Below are positions 16,543-25,793 of a stretch of 64,000 nucleotides of DNA, piece after piece (position 1 is the first letter of the stretch; each line of letters begins with the position of its first letter). The stretch comes from Haloarcula mannanilytica. GTDB lineage: Archaea; Halobacteriota; Halobacteria; Halobacteriales; Haloarculaceae. The stretch is taken from positions 1 through 64,000 of the forward strand of contig NZ_BIXZ01000008.1 in assembly GCF_005406125.1 (NCBI RefSeq), written 5' to 3'. The notes below the pieces were generated by a model. It worked only from the letters and a program-made list of their open reading frames with translations. It ran no database searches and was not told the DNA's origin. The position numbers and the translations under genes were made by a program.

Positions 16543-18615
16543 ATGAGCAAGAACAAAGAGACACTCGAAGCGCTGAGCAAGGAGTACCGTGACACGATAC
16601 CAGCGGACCTCCGGAAGACGAACACGTTCGACTGGTATCTCCAACAGTTGTACGACGAACCAACGATTGCCCGCAACGCCCACCAGCGCGTCGCGGACAT
16701 GTTCGACTACTACGGCACGACCTACGACGAGGAGGCCGGCGTTGTCGAATATGAACTGGCAAGTGAAGACCCACTCAACGATGGTGAGAACACCTTCTAC
16801 GGGCGGGTCATCCACGAGGCGATCCACGAGTTCGTCAACAAAGTCAAATCCGGCGCTCGCGGGCTCGGACCCGAGAAACGTATCAAACTCCTCCTTGGTC
16901 CGGTCGGGTCGGGGAAGTCCGACTTCGACCGGCAGGTCCGGCGCTACTACGAGGATTACACGAGCCGGGACGACGGGCGGATGTACACGTTCCGGTGGAC
17001 GAACCTCTGTGACGTCATCCACGACCAGGACCCCGCCGACGACGTGGTCCGGTCGCCGATGAACCAGGACCCGCTCGTGCTCCTCCCACAGGAGCAACGA
17101 GACAAGGTCATCGAGGACATCAACGAAGCCCTCGATGCGCCCTACACTATCCGGAACGAGCAGTCACTCGATCCGGCCTCGGAGTTCTACATGGACCGGC
17201 TGCTGGCGGAATACGACGACGACCTCCAGTCCGTCCTGGAGAACCACGTCGAGATCATCCGCTTCGTCGCCGACGAGAACCAACGCCGCGGCATCGAGAC
17301 GTTCGAGCCCAAAGACAAGAAAAATCAGGACGAGACGGAACTGACCGGCGATGTCAACTACTCGAAAATCGCCATCTACGGCGAGAGCGACCCGCGAGCG
17401 TTCGATTACTCCGGGGCGTTCTGTAACGCCAACCGCGGCATCTTCTCGGGCGAAGAGCTGCTGAAGCTCCAGCGGGAGTTCCTCTATGACTTCCTGCACG
17501 CCAGCCAGGAGCAGACGATCAAGCCCAAGAACAACCCCCGTATCGACATCGACCAGGTCATCGTCGGCCGGACGAACATGCCCGAGTACCGGGACAAGAA
17601 GGGCGACGAGAAGATGGAGGCGTTCAACGACCGGACCAAGCGCATCGACTTCCCGTACGTCCTCCAGTACGAGGCCGAAGCCCAGATCTACCAGAAGATG
17701 CTGCGCAACGCCGACCTGCCCGACATTCAGGTCGAGCCACACACGCTGGAGATGGCGGGCCTGTTCGGCGTGCTCACCCGCATCGAGGAGCCGGACAACG
17801 AGTCCATCGACCTCGTGCAGAAGGCCAAGGCCTACAACGGCGAAATCGACGAGGCCGAGGATGTCGACGTGAAGAAGCTCCGCGAGGAGGCCGAGAAGAT
17901 GGCCGACATCGGCGAGGGGATGGACGGCGTCTCCCCGCGGTTCATCGGCGACGAAATCGCCGAGGCCATCATGGACTCGATGCACCGCAGCCGGGACTTC
18001 CTCTCGCCGCTGACGACGTTCAACCACCTCGAAGGCAACCTCGAAAACCACGGCTCCATCGACGAGGAATCGTTCAGCAAGTACTACCGCTTCCTCGAAC
18101 TCGTCCGCGAGGAGTACAAGGAGCGGGCCATCGAGGACGTGCGCCACGCGCTGGCCTACGACATGGACGAGATCCAGCGCCAGGGCGAGAAGTACATGGA
18201 CCACGTCATGGCCTACATCGACGATGCGACCGTCGAGGACGAACTCACCGGCCGCGAGCAGGAACCGGACGAGCAGTTCCTGCGCTCGGTCGAGGAGAAA
18301 CTGAACCTCCCCGAGGACCGCAAGGACGACTTCCGGCAGGAAGTGTCCAACTGGGTGTCCCGGCGTGCCCGCGAGGGTGACACGTTCAACCCACAGGACA
18401 ACGACCGCCTGCGCCGTGCGCTGGAGCGCAAACTCTGGGAAGACAAGAAACACAACATCAACTTCTCCGCGCTGGTCTCCAGTTCGGAGATGGACGACGA
18501 GGAGCGCAACCAGTGGATCGACGCCCTCATCGAACAGGGATACTCCGAAGAGGGCGCCAAGGAAGTGCTTGAGTTCGCCGGTGCGGAGGTCGCCAAAAGC
18601 GAGATGGAAGAGTAA
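16543..18615 (+). CDS. prkA: PrkA-type serine protein kinase, first copy
   Basis: 690 residues. The N-terminal AAA-like domain carries Walker A LLGPVGSGKSDFDRQ (about residue 115) and the sequence continues through the PrkA AAA region (VIVGRTNMPEYRDKKGDEK, about 342-360) to the C-terminal PrkA kinase domain. Bacterial PrkA/YeaG is a serine kinase tied to stress and starvation responses. The gene starts a tight operon: its stop overlaps the start of the second prkA (ATG 18615), followed by yeaH and spoVR, as in the bacterial yeaG-yeaH-ycgB set. Having two prkA genes in tandem is a typical archaeal variation. The targets are unknown. Confidence 0.9.
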   Translation: MSKNKETLEALSKEYRDTIPADLRKTNTFDWYLQQLYDEPTIARNAHQRVADMFDYYGTTYDEEAGVVEYELASEDPLNDGENTFYGRVIHEAIHEFVNKVKSGARGLGPEKRIKLLLGPVGSGKSDFDRQVRRYYEDYTSRDDGRMYTFRWTNLCDVIHDQDPADDVVRSPMNQDPLVLLPQEQRDKVIEDINEALDAPYTIRNEQSLDPASEFYMDRLLAEYDDDLQSVLENHVEIIRFVADENQRRGIETFEPKDKKNQDETELTGDVNYSKIAIYGESDPRAFDYSGAFCNANRGIFSGEELLKLQREFLYDFLHASQEQTIKPKNNPRIDIDQVIVGRTNMPEYRDKKGDEKMEAFNDRTKRIDFPYVLQYEAEAQIYQKMLRNADLPDIQVEPHTLEMAGLFGVLTRIEEPDNESIDLVQKAKAYNGEIDEAEDVDVKKLREEAEKMADIGEGMDGVSPRFIGDEIAEAIMDSMHRSRDFLSPLTTFNHLEGNLENHGSIDEESFSKYYRFLELVREEYKERAIEDVRHALAYDMDEIQRQGEKYMDHVMAYIDDATVEDELTGREQEPDEQFLRSVEEKLNLPEDRKDDFRQEVSNWVSRRAREGDTFNPQDNDRLRRALERKLWEDKKHNINFSALVSSSEMDDEERNQWIDALIEQGYSEEGAKEVLEFAGAEVAKSEMEE

Positions 18616-20897
18616 TGACCGGCGAGGAGTACATCGACCGCGCGGACGAGTCACTCGACGCCGCCTACGAGGCCCCGATGAGCCTCGCGGAATACGTCGA
18701 CACCGTCCTCGAAACGCCCCAGGTCGCGGCGCATGCCTCGAAGTATCTGCTTGATGCCATCGAGGCCGCAGGCACCCGAACCGTCATCGAGGAGGGCGAG
18801 GAGAAGGAGCGCTACCGCTTCTTTGATGACCCGCACAACGACGGCGAGCACGCCATCCTGGGCAACACCGAGGTGCTCAATGCCTTCGTCGACGACCTCC
18901 GCTCGATTGCGGCGGGCCGCGGGAAAGACGAGAAGATCATCTGGTTAGAGGGACCGACGGCAACGGGCAAGTCCGAACTGAAACGGTGTCTCATCAACGG
19001 CCTCCGGGAGTACTCGAAGACCCCCGCGGGGCGGCGCTACACCGTCGAGTGGAACGTCGCCGGGGCCGGCGGCAGCGCCACCAGCTTGACCTACGGGAAC
19101 GCGGCGGTTGAGGACGAAGATGACTGGTACGAAAGCCCCGTCCAGGCCCACCCGCTGACGGTGTTCCCCGACGACGTGCGGACGGACCTGCTCGCCGAGG
19201 TCAATGAGCGGCTGGACGACCACATCCCGATTCGCGTCGACGGTCAACTGGACCCGTTCTCGCGGGAGGCCTACGACTTCCTCGAAGAGCAGTACCGGCG
19301 GCAGGGCGAGACGGACCTGTTCTCCGCCGTGACACAGCCCGCCCACCTCCGGGTGAAGAACTTCGTCGTGGACGTGGGACACGGCATCGGAATCCTCCAC
19401 TCCGAGGACGAGGGGACGCCCAAGGAGCGGCTGGTCGGCTCGTGGATGCACGGCATGCTGCGGGAGCTCGATTCACGGGGCCGGAAGAACCCGCAGGCGT
19501 TCAGCTACGACGGCGTCCTCTCGCAGGGCAACGGCCTGCTGACCGTCGTTGAGGACGCCGCACAGCACGCCGACCTGCTCCAGAAACTGCTGAACGTCCC
19601 CGACGAGTCCCACGTCAAACTGGACAAGGGCATCGGGATGGACGTGGACACGCAGCTCATCATCATCTCCAATCCGGACCTGGAAGCCCAGCTCAACAAA
19701 CACGCCGACCGCGAGGGCCAGGACCCACTGAAGGCGCTGAAACGCCGCCTGGACAAACACGAGTTCACGTACCTGACCAACCTCTCGCTGGAGGCCCAGC
19801 TCCTGCGGCGGGAGCTGACCAACGAGACGGAGGTCTGGGACCCCGAGTCCTGGGAGGAACTGGAGACGTGGATTCAGGAACCGCTGACCATCTCGGTCCG
19901 GGACGAGGTCGAGTCGGCGACCGACAAGGAACTGGCTCCCCACACCGTCGAGTCGGCCGCGCTGTACGCCGTCGTTTCGCGCCTCGACAGCGCCGAGATT
20001 CCGACCGGACTGGACCTCGTCGACAAGGCCCTGCTGTTCGACCGGGGCTACCTGATGGAGGGCGACGAGCGTGTCGACATCGACGACTACGACTTGGAGA
20101 CCACCGCCGAGGACGGCGACCACGGCATCCCGGTCACCTATGTCCGGGACATCATCGCCGACCTCCTGCACGAGCCACAGGACCGCCATCATCCCGACCT
20201 CCCGGTCGAACACGTGCTGATGCCCCGGGACGTGCTCAACGCCGTCGCGGAGGGGCTGGAAGACGCCCCCGTGTTCTCGACCGGCGAGGCTACCGAGTAC
20301 GAGGAGCGCGTCGTGACTGTCAAGAACTATATCTTCGGCCAGCAGGAGCAGGACGTGCTCGACGCGATGATGCGGGACAAACGCGTCGACGAGGCGACCG
20401 TCGAGGAGTACATCGAGCACGTCTACGCCTGGGAGTCGGACGACCAGATCGAAAACGAGCGGGGTGAACTCGTCGATCCGGACCCGCTGAAGATGAAGGT
20501 GTTCGAAATCGAGCACCTGGGCCGGTTCGACGAGAAGAACTACGACGGCAACGAGCCCGACCACGCCGTCGAGCAGTTCCGCACCGACAAGATCATCACG
20601 GCGCTGAACCGCCACGCGTGGCAGCGCCGGGACGAGGAGTTCCGCGTCGGCGACGTGAACCCCAAGGAAATCCCGGTCATCAACACAGTGCTTGGCAGCT
20701 ACGACTGGGACGACATCCAGCGGACCTACGAGGACTTCGAGCCCGGGCAGTGGGACAACCCGCCGTCCGGGACCGAGACGGCCCGCCTCAAGGAGAAGAC
20801 GCTGGATAACATGGTCGAGCTGTTCGACTATACGCCGGCGTCGGCCGAGCTGACGAGCCGACACGTCATGAGCCAGGTGAGTTACAGATGGGACTGA
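18615..20897 (+). CDS. PrkA-type serine protein kinase, second copy
   Basis: 760 residues, overlapping the end of the first prkA by one base. Walker [18 protein letters not shown] lies near residue 115, [20 protein letters not shown] near residue 345, and a PrkA C-terminal region follows. It differs clearly from the first copy in length and sequence, so the pair may form a heteromer or phosphorylate different targets. Its end overlaps the yeaH start (20888) by 10 bases, showing translational coupling. It acts in the cytoplasm; no membrane segments are present. Confidence 0.88.
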   Translation: MTGEEYIDRADESLDAAYEAPMSLAEYVDTVLETPQVAAHASKYLLDAIEAAGTRTVIEEGEEKERYRFFDDPHNDGEHAILGNTEVLNAFVDDLRSIAAGRGKDEKIIWLEGPTATGKSELKRCLINGLREYSKTPAGRRYTVEWNVAGAGGSATSLTYGNAAVEDEDDWYESPVQAHPLTVFPDDVRTDLLAEVNERLDDHIPIRVDGQLDPFSREAYDFLEEQYRRQGETDLFSAVTQPAHLRVKNFVVDVGHGIGILHSEDEGTPKERLVGSWMHGMLRELDSRGRKNPQAFSYDGVLSQGNGLLTVVEDAAQHADLLQKLLNVPDESHVKLDKGIGMDVDTQLIIISNPDLEAQLNKHADREGQDPLKALKRRLDKHEFTYLTNLSLEAQLLRRELTNETEVWDPESWEELETWIQEPLTISVRDEVESATDKELAPHTVESAALYAVVSRLDSAEIPTGLDLVDKALLFDRGYLMEGDERVDIDDYDLETTAEDGDHGIPVTYVRDIIADLLHEPQDRHHPDLPVEHVLMPRDVLNAVAEGLEDAPVFSTGEATEYEERVVTVKNYIFGQQEQDVLDAMMRDKRVDEATVEEYIEHVYAWESDDQIENERGELVDPDPLKMKVFEIEHLGRFDEKNYDGNEPDHAVEQFRTDKIITALNRHAWQRRDEEFRVGDVNPKEIPVINTVLGSYDWDDIQRTYEDFEPGQWDNPPSGTETARLKEKTLDNMVELFDYTPASAELTSRHVMSQVSYRWD

Positions 20898-22204
20898 AAG
20901 ACGACCTCGAACGGTACCGCGACGTGGGCGAGGAGCGCCGTCAGGACCTCGCCGAGTTCATTCAGTACGGCGACCTCGGGCAGTCCCGGGGCGACTCCGT
21001 CCGTATCCCCATCAAAATCGTCGACCTGCCGGAGTTCGAGTACGACCAGCGCGACCAGGGCGGCGTCGGCCAGGGCGAGGGAGCTGAGGAAGGCGACCCG
21101 GTCGGCCAGCCACAGCCCCAGCCCGGCGACGGTGATGGCGACGAGGACGGCGAGCCCGGCGAGGAGGGCGGCGAACACGAGTACTACGAGATGGACCCCG
21201 AGGAGTTCGCCGAGGAGTTGGACGAACAGCTCGGGCTCGATCTCGAACCCAAAGGGAAGAAAGTCATCGAGGAGAAGGAGGGCGACTTCACGGACATCAC
21301 GCGGACCGGCCCCTCCTCGACGCTCGACTTCGAGCGGCTGTTCAAGAAGGGGCTGAAGCGAAAGCTCGCGATGGACTTCGACGAAGAGTACGTCCGCGAA
21401 GCGCTCAAAGTCGACGGCTGGGGGCCGGCCACTGTCTACGAGTGGACCCGCGAGGGGAACATGCCGGTCTCGAAGGCGTGGATCGACGACGCCTACGAGG
21501 AACTCCCCGACGGCGAGAAAGCCGTCTGGGACTCCATCGAGGAGATGGAGGACAACGTCGAGCGAGTCGAGACCTCACAGCGCATCCGCCGGGAGGGCGT
21601 CGACCAGATACCCTTCCGCCGCGAGGACGAACGGTACCGCTACCCCGAAATCGTCGAGGAGCGCGAGAAAAACGTCGTCGTCGTGAACATCCGGGACGTG
21701 TCGGGATCGATGCGCCAGAAAAAGCGGGAACTCGTCGAGCGGACGTTCACGCCGCTCGACTGGTATCTCACTGGCAAGTACGACAACGCCGAGTTCGTCT
21801 ACATCGCCCACGACGCCGACGCCTGGGAGGTCGACCGCGAGGAGTTCTTCGGCATCCGCTCGGGCGGAGGCACCCGCATCTCCAGCGCGTACGAACTCGC
21901 GGCGGAAATCCTAGAAGAGGAGTACCCCTGGAGCGAGTGGAACCGCTACGTGTTCGCGGCGGGCGACAGCGAGAACTCCTCGAACGACACCGAGGAGAAG
22001 GTCATCCCGCTGATGGAACAGATTCCGGCAAACCTCCACGCCTACGTGGAGACCCAGCCGAGCGGCAACGCCATCAACGCCACCCACGCCGAGGAGGTCG
22101 AACGCTCCTTCCGCGATGCCGACAACGTCGCGGTCGCGTACGTCTCCTCGCCGGAGGACGTGGTGGACGCCATCTACGACATACTCAGCACGGAGGACCA
22201 ATGA
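20888..22204 (+). CDS. yeaH: YeaH/YhbH family protein (DUF444, VWA-like)
   Basis: 438 residues, [21 protein letters not shown] very acidic, Gly-rich linker lies at about 60-110. The second half is a von Willebrand A-like domain with the metal-site motif [19 protein letters not shown] (about residue 265), where D-x-S-x-S is intact, and [13 protein letters not shown] further on. Members always go with prkA and spoVR; the protein may be a substrate or scaffold for the kinase. It overlaps both neighbours by a few bases. The cellular role in archaea is untested. Confidence 0.88.
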   Translation: MGLKDDLERYRDVGEERRQDLAEFIQYGDLGQSRGDSVRIPIKIVDLPEFEYDQRDQGGVGQGEGAEEGDPVGQPQPQPGDGDGDEDGEPGEEGGEHEYYEMDPEEFAEELDEQLGLDLEPKGKKVIEEKEGDFTDITRTGPSSTLDFERLFKKGLKRKLAMDFDEEYVREALKVDGWGPATVYEWTREGNMPVSKAWIDDAYEELPDGEKAVWDSIEEMEDNVERVETSQRIRREGVDQIPFRREDERYRYPEIVEEREKNVVVVNIRDVSGSMRQKKRELVERTFTPLDWYLTGKYDNAEFVYIAHDADAWEVDREEFFGIRSGGGTRISSAYELAAEILEEEYPWSEWNRYVFAAGDSENSSNDTEEKVIPLMEQIPANLHAYVETQPSGNAINATHAEEVERSFRDADNVAVAYVSSPEDVVDAIYDILSTEDQ

Positions 22205-24240
22205 ACAACGATAGATTCGCGAAACAACGCATTGCCGACGACCTCGAAGAGCCCGTCGAGGAGGCTGGCAACCTCGCCCGGAAACTCGGGCTGAAACCCT
22301 ACCCGGTGAACTACTGGATCGTCGACTATGACGAGATGAACGAACTCATCGCCTACGGCGGGTTCCAGCAGCGGTACCCACACTGGCGCTGGGGGATGCA
22401 GTACGACCGCCAGCAGAAACAGGGGCAGTTCCTCGGCGGCAAGGCCTTCGAAATCGTCAACAACGACGACCCCGCCCACGCGTTCCTGCAAGAGTCCAAC
22501 ACCCTGGCTGACCAGAAAGCGGTCATCACCCACGTCGAGGCCCACGCGGATTTCTTCGCCAACAACGAGTGGTTCCGCATGTTCACCGACAGCTCTTCCC
22601 GGACGACGACCGACGAGTCCGGGAGCGAACGCCGGCGCGGCCCCGACGCCGCCGGGATGCTCGCCCGCCACGGCGACACCATCCAGGAGTACATGCAGGA
22701 CCCCGACATCGAGCGGGCCGAAGTCGAGCGGTTCATCGACCACGTCCTCTGTCTGGAGGACAACATCGACCAGCACGTCCCCTACAGCCCGGTCGAGACA
22801 GTCCCACAGGAGTTCGAGGACATCGAAGGGGCTGACGTGACCGGCCAGCTAGAGGACCTCGACCTCTCCGAGGAGGTCAAGCGCCAGGTGTTCGACGAGG
22901 ACTGGCTCGACGCCCAACGCGACGACGACGAGAACGTCTCCTTCCCCGCCGAACCGGAGAAGGACGTGCTCGGCTTCCTCCGGAAACACGGCATGCAGTA
23001 CGACGAGGACGCCGAGCGAGCCACGGAGATGGAGGACTGGCAGAAAGAACTGCTCGAACTCCTGCGCCGGGAGGCCTACTATTTTGCCCCTCAAAAAATG
23101 ACAAAAATAATGAACGAGGGGTGGGCCTCCTACTGGGAATCCCTGATGATGACCGGCGAGCGCTTCGCAGGCGACGACGAGTTCGTCCTCTACTCCGACC
23201 ACATGTCGAAGGTACTGGGGTCGGGCGGGCTGAACCCCTACAGCCTCGGCCTGGAGATCTGGGAGTACGTCGAGAACACGGAGAACCGCCGGGAGGTCAT
23301 CGAGCGTCTGCTTCGCGTCAAGGGCATCACTTGGCGGAACTTCGACGACAGCATCGACTACGAGACCGTGCAAGCGCATCTGGAGCCGCCGACGTGGCTC
23401 ACTGACGTGCCGAACCACCTCGACGATCTCGACCCAGAGGACCCGCGGGTCGACAGCGATGGACTGGCAGCGGCCCGCGACGGCGAGTTCGACATCGAAC
23501 AGTACCCCTGGAAGGTTCTGACCTACGAAGGGCTGGCCCAACGGCACTACTCGCTGGTCAAGCCCCAGTACCGCGGGTTCGTCTCCCGTATCGGCCAGGA
23601 GGAACTGGAACGGACCGCCCGCTACATGTTCGACGACTCGCGCTACGACAGCATCGAAGCCGCGCTTGCGGACGTGGACTACACCCGCGGCTGGGAACGC
23701 ATGCGTGAGATCCGGGAGAGCCACAACGACGTGACCTTCCTCGATGAGTTCCTCACCCAGGAGTTCGTCGACGACAACGACTACTTCACCTACGAGTACA
23801 CCCACGCCTCCGGCGACTACCGCGTGACCTCGACGGACCACGAGGACGTAAAAAAGAAGCTGATGTTGCAGTTCACCAACTTCGGGAAGCCAACCGTCGT
23901 CGTCGAGGACGGCAACTACAAGAACCGCAACGAACTGCTGTTAGCCCACCAGTACAACGGCGTGATGCTCGACATCGGGCAAGCCAAAGAGGTGCTCAAG
24001 CGGACCTTCGAGCTGTGGGGTCGGCCCGTGAACCTCCTGACCATCGTCAAGGAGTTCGACGACCACGACGTGGAGGTTGCCAAGCGCCGCGACCGCGAAC
24101 CCGAACCCGAGGAAGTCGGCAAGCGCATCCGCTACGACGGGGAGAGCGTGACCGTCACCGACGTGGACTGGTCGGAGGTGGAACACCTCACTGCGACCGA
24201 CATCGACTACAACACCAAGCCCGACGAGTGGCTCGCCTGA
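22201..24240 (+). CDS. SpoVR family protein
   Basis: 679 residues from ATG 22201, which overlaps the yeaH stop by four bases. The start [20 protein letters not shown] leads into the SpoVR core: [36 protein letters not shown], and [20 protein letters not shown] with WASYW (about residues 285-315). Bacterial SpoVR/YcgB is needed for spore cortex formation in Bacillus and belongs to the stress-induced prkA set elsewhere. Archaea make no spores, so a stress role is more likely. It is the last gene of the operon. The short AT-rich stretch near 23083-23112 encodes the conserved [11 protein letters not shown] motif, not a terminator. Confidence 0.92.
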   Translation: MNNDRFAKQRIADDLEEPVEEAGNLARKLGLKPYPVNYWIVDYDEMNELIAYGGFQQRYPHWRWGMQYDRQQKQGQFLGGKAFEIVNNDDPAHAFLQESNTLADQKAVITHVEAHADFFANNEWFRMFTDSSSRTTTDESGSERRRGPDAAGMLARHGDTIQEYMQDPDIERAEVERFIDHVLCLEDNIDQHVPYSPVETVPQEFEDIEGADVTGQLEDLDLSEEVKRQVFDEDWLDAQRDDDENVSFPAEPEKDVLGFLRKHGMQYDEDAERATEMEDWQKELLELLRREAYYFAPQKMTKIMNEGWASYWESLMMTGERFAGDDEFVLYSDHMSKVLGSGGLNPYSLGLEIWEYVENTENRREVIERLLRVKGITWRNFDDSIDYETVQAHLEPPTWLTDVPNHLDDLDPEDPRVDSDGLAAARDGEFDIEQYPWKVLTYEGLAQRHYSLVKPQYRGFVSRIGQEELERTARYMFDDSRYDSIEAALADVDYTRGWERMREIRESHNDVTFLDEFLTQEFVDDNDYFTYEYTHASGDYRVTSTDHEDVKKKLMLQFTNFGKPTVVVEDGNYKNRNELLLAHQYNGVMLDIGQAKEVLKRTFELWGRPVNLLTIVKEFDDHDVEVAKRRDREPEPEEVGKRIRYDGESVTVTDVDWSEVEHLTATDIDYNTKPDEWLA

Positions 24241-24285
24241 ACGGGGACCGCTCCGAGCGTTTGTCGTCGTGAAACGATAGGTGGC

Positions 24286-24342
24286 CTTATTTATCCAGGG
24301 TTTGTATCTGCTGACAGGTGTGGAGCGCCGGCTGGCGCTCCA
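24286..24342 (+). promoter_or_regulatory. TATA-like box and 9-bp hairpin just upstream of the beta-solenoid gene
   Basis: CTTATTTAT at 24286-24294 is a good TATA-like box. A transcript would start near 24316. Bases 24321-24342 form a perfect hairpin, TGGAGCGCC-GGCT-GGCGCTCCA, ending six bases before ATG 24349. A strong stem at the very 5' end, next to the start codon, could protect the message or control ribosome entry. Confidence 0.5.
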
Positions 24343-24348
24343 GGTGAG

Positions 24349-25335
24349 ATGGACAATCGGATACGAACGGGTGGACTCGCTGTGCTCGTCACCGTCTGGG
24401 TAGTCGTAACTGCAGGGGCCGGAGCAGGCGTCACGTACGGCCTGCTGTCCGATGAGGCCACCGCGTCCGGAACCATCCAGATCGAAGTCGGGTCGGCGAC
24501 CCCGCCGGATGGGGAGGCGTACAACGACGCGAACGGCAACGGGCGGTACGACGAGGGGGAGACGACGTACTCGGCGGACGAACTGGCCGATTTTAATGAC
24601 CCATCAGCGAACCTCGTAATTCCCGAGAGCGTCGAGTCAATCGAAGAACAAAACGACGATATCCAAATCCGTGCATCCAGTATTTCATACAACGGCACAG
24701 TTGAATCACAGAATGGCGACGTATCGCTAACGGCAGTCAACGGTGACATCATTGTCGACGGAGCCGCGCTGGATTCACAGAACGGGCAGGTAGTACTGGA
24801 TGCACAGAGTGGAGGTATCTCACTGACAGACGGAACTATTACGGCACAGAACAACGACTTTAGTCTGTCCGCACAGGAGTCGGTAAATCTGACCGGGACC
24901 ACCGTAGACCTCCAGAACGGGAACGTTCAGGTCACCACAAGTGGGTATCTCAGCATTGACGGAGCGCAGATCAGCGCAGCGAACAACCACATCTCACTTC
25001 GTGCCCGAGAGATTTCGGCTAAAGACGCATATGTGTCGTCGAGCAATAACTACGTCAGGCTCTCAGCAACCCGAAACGGCGGCGGATATCTCGACGTAAC
25101 CAGTTCAACACTTTCCTCGCAGAACAACGACATAACGCTCGAATCGAACGGCGATATCCGGGCGAACGACTCGTCGATAGAGACGAAAAACGGCGCGGTC
25201 ACTGCCGACCTCGGGATAACGGAGGCGACCCTGTACCTCGACGGGGCGACCATCGAGGATGGAGACGACGCCATTGCTTACCAGCCGAACGGAATCCGTG
25301 TCGTCCCGAGCGATGGCCCGGCGACTGGATCCTGA
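24349..25335 (+). CDS. Exported beta-solenoid repeat protein with SipW-tag-like N-terminus
   Basis: 328 residues. A hydrophobic helix (about residues 10-30, GLAVLVTVWVVVTAGAGAGV) precedes TYGLLSDEATASGTIQIEVG, which resembles the start of proteins with a SipW/TasA-type signal. A short EF-like segment follows (DANGNGRYDEGE). From about residue 95 come roughly ten repeats of 18-24 residues with core pattern SQNGDVSL, SQNGQVVL, AQNNDFSL, LQNGNVQV, AANNHISL, SQNNDITL, KNGAVTA. This is a clear beta-solenoid in which Asn likely stacks in a ladder. It is probably secreted or surface-anchored by the N-terminal helix. Function unknown: adhesion, surface layer or fibre subunit are options. It is transcribed alone downstream of spoVR. 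Confidence 0.75.
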   Translation: MDNRIRTGGLAVLVTVWVVVTAGAGAGVTYGLLSDEATASGTIQIEVGSATPPDGEAYNDANGNGRYDEGETTYSADELADFNDPSANLVIPESVESIEEQNDDIQIRASSISYNGTVESQNGDVSLTAVNGDIIVDGAALDSQNGQVVLDAQSGGISLTDGTITAQNNDFSLSAQESVNLTGTTVDLQNGNVQVTTSGYLSIDGAQISAANNHISLRAREISAKDAYVSSSNNYVRLSATRNGGGYLDVTSSTLSSQNNDITLESNGDIRANDSSIETKNGAVTADLGITEATLYLDGATIEDGDDAIAYQPNGIRVVPSDGPATGS

Positions 25336-25373
25336 CCGGAGCGTTTGTGTCGCGTCCGTTCGTGGGCGCAGCT

Positions 25374-25766
25374 ATGCCAACGAATCGGTTCACCGTCTCG
25401 ACTGACGACCGGCTTTCGGTCGTCGATATCACCTAGCGAGTCCGGGACGCGATTCCCGAAGACGCAGCGGGGACCTGCACCGTGTTCGTCCGTCACACCA
25501 CCGCGGGAATCACCGTCAACGAGGCCGAGCCGCGCCTGCTTGGCGACCTCGGCGACGCGCTCGGAGACCTCGTTCCGGACGCCGGCTGGGACCACGACGA
25601 ACTGGACGGCAACGCGGACGCCCACGTCCGGGCGATGGTTGTCGGGGCGAGCGAGACGATTCCCGTGCGCGACGGCGACCTCGATGTGGGGACGTGGCAG
25701 TCCGTGCTACTGGTGGACTGCGATGGCCCGCGCGAGCGAGCCGTGGACGTGGTCGTCAACGGGTGA
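25374..25766 (+). pseudogene. YjbQ/UPF0047 family protein interrupted by an amber codon
   Basis: ATG 25374 opens the frame PTNRFTVSTDDRLSVVDIT, then TAG at 25434-25436 (codon 21), then RVRDAIPEDAAGTCTVFVRH and TTAGITVNEAEPRLLGDLGD in the same frame to TGA 25766. The intact reading is about 130 residues, the normal length of YjbQ (UPF0047) proteins, some of which have thiamine-phosphate synthase activity. Gln is expected at the TAG (DIT-Q-RV), so a CAG to TAG change explains it. A GTG at 25482 could start a 94-residue C-terminal fragment without the first strands. A pseudogene or a sequencing error are the simple readings. Confidence 0.8.
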
Positions 25767-25793
25767 GACGACGACATTGTCGACGACCGGCAG

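Noticed and set aside
17164-18654. Long 496-codon open frame antisense to prkA
   Set aside because: GC-rich genes create long antisense frames; its composition (many Val, Leu, Arg, His) mirrors the acidic prkA product and no motif is visible.
19473-20864. 463-codon antisense frame over the second prkA
   Set aside because: Same shadow effect; no recognisable domain.
23083-23112. AT-rich stretch inside spoVR as a terminator or promoter
   Set aside because: It encodes the conserved [11 protein letters not shown] segment of SpoVR.
22849-23841. 330-codon antisense frame over spoVR
   Set aside because: Shadow of a strongly supported gene, no motif.
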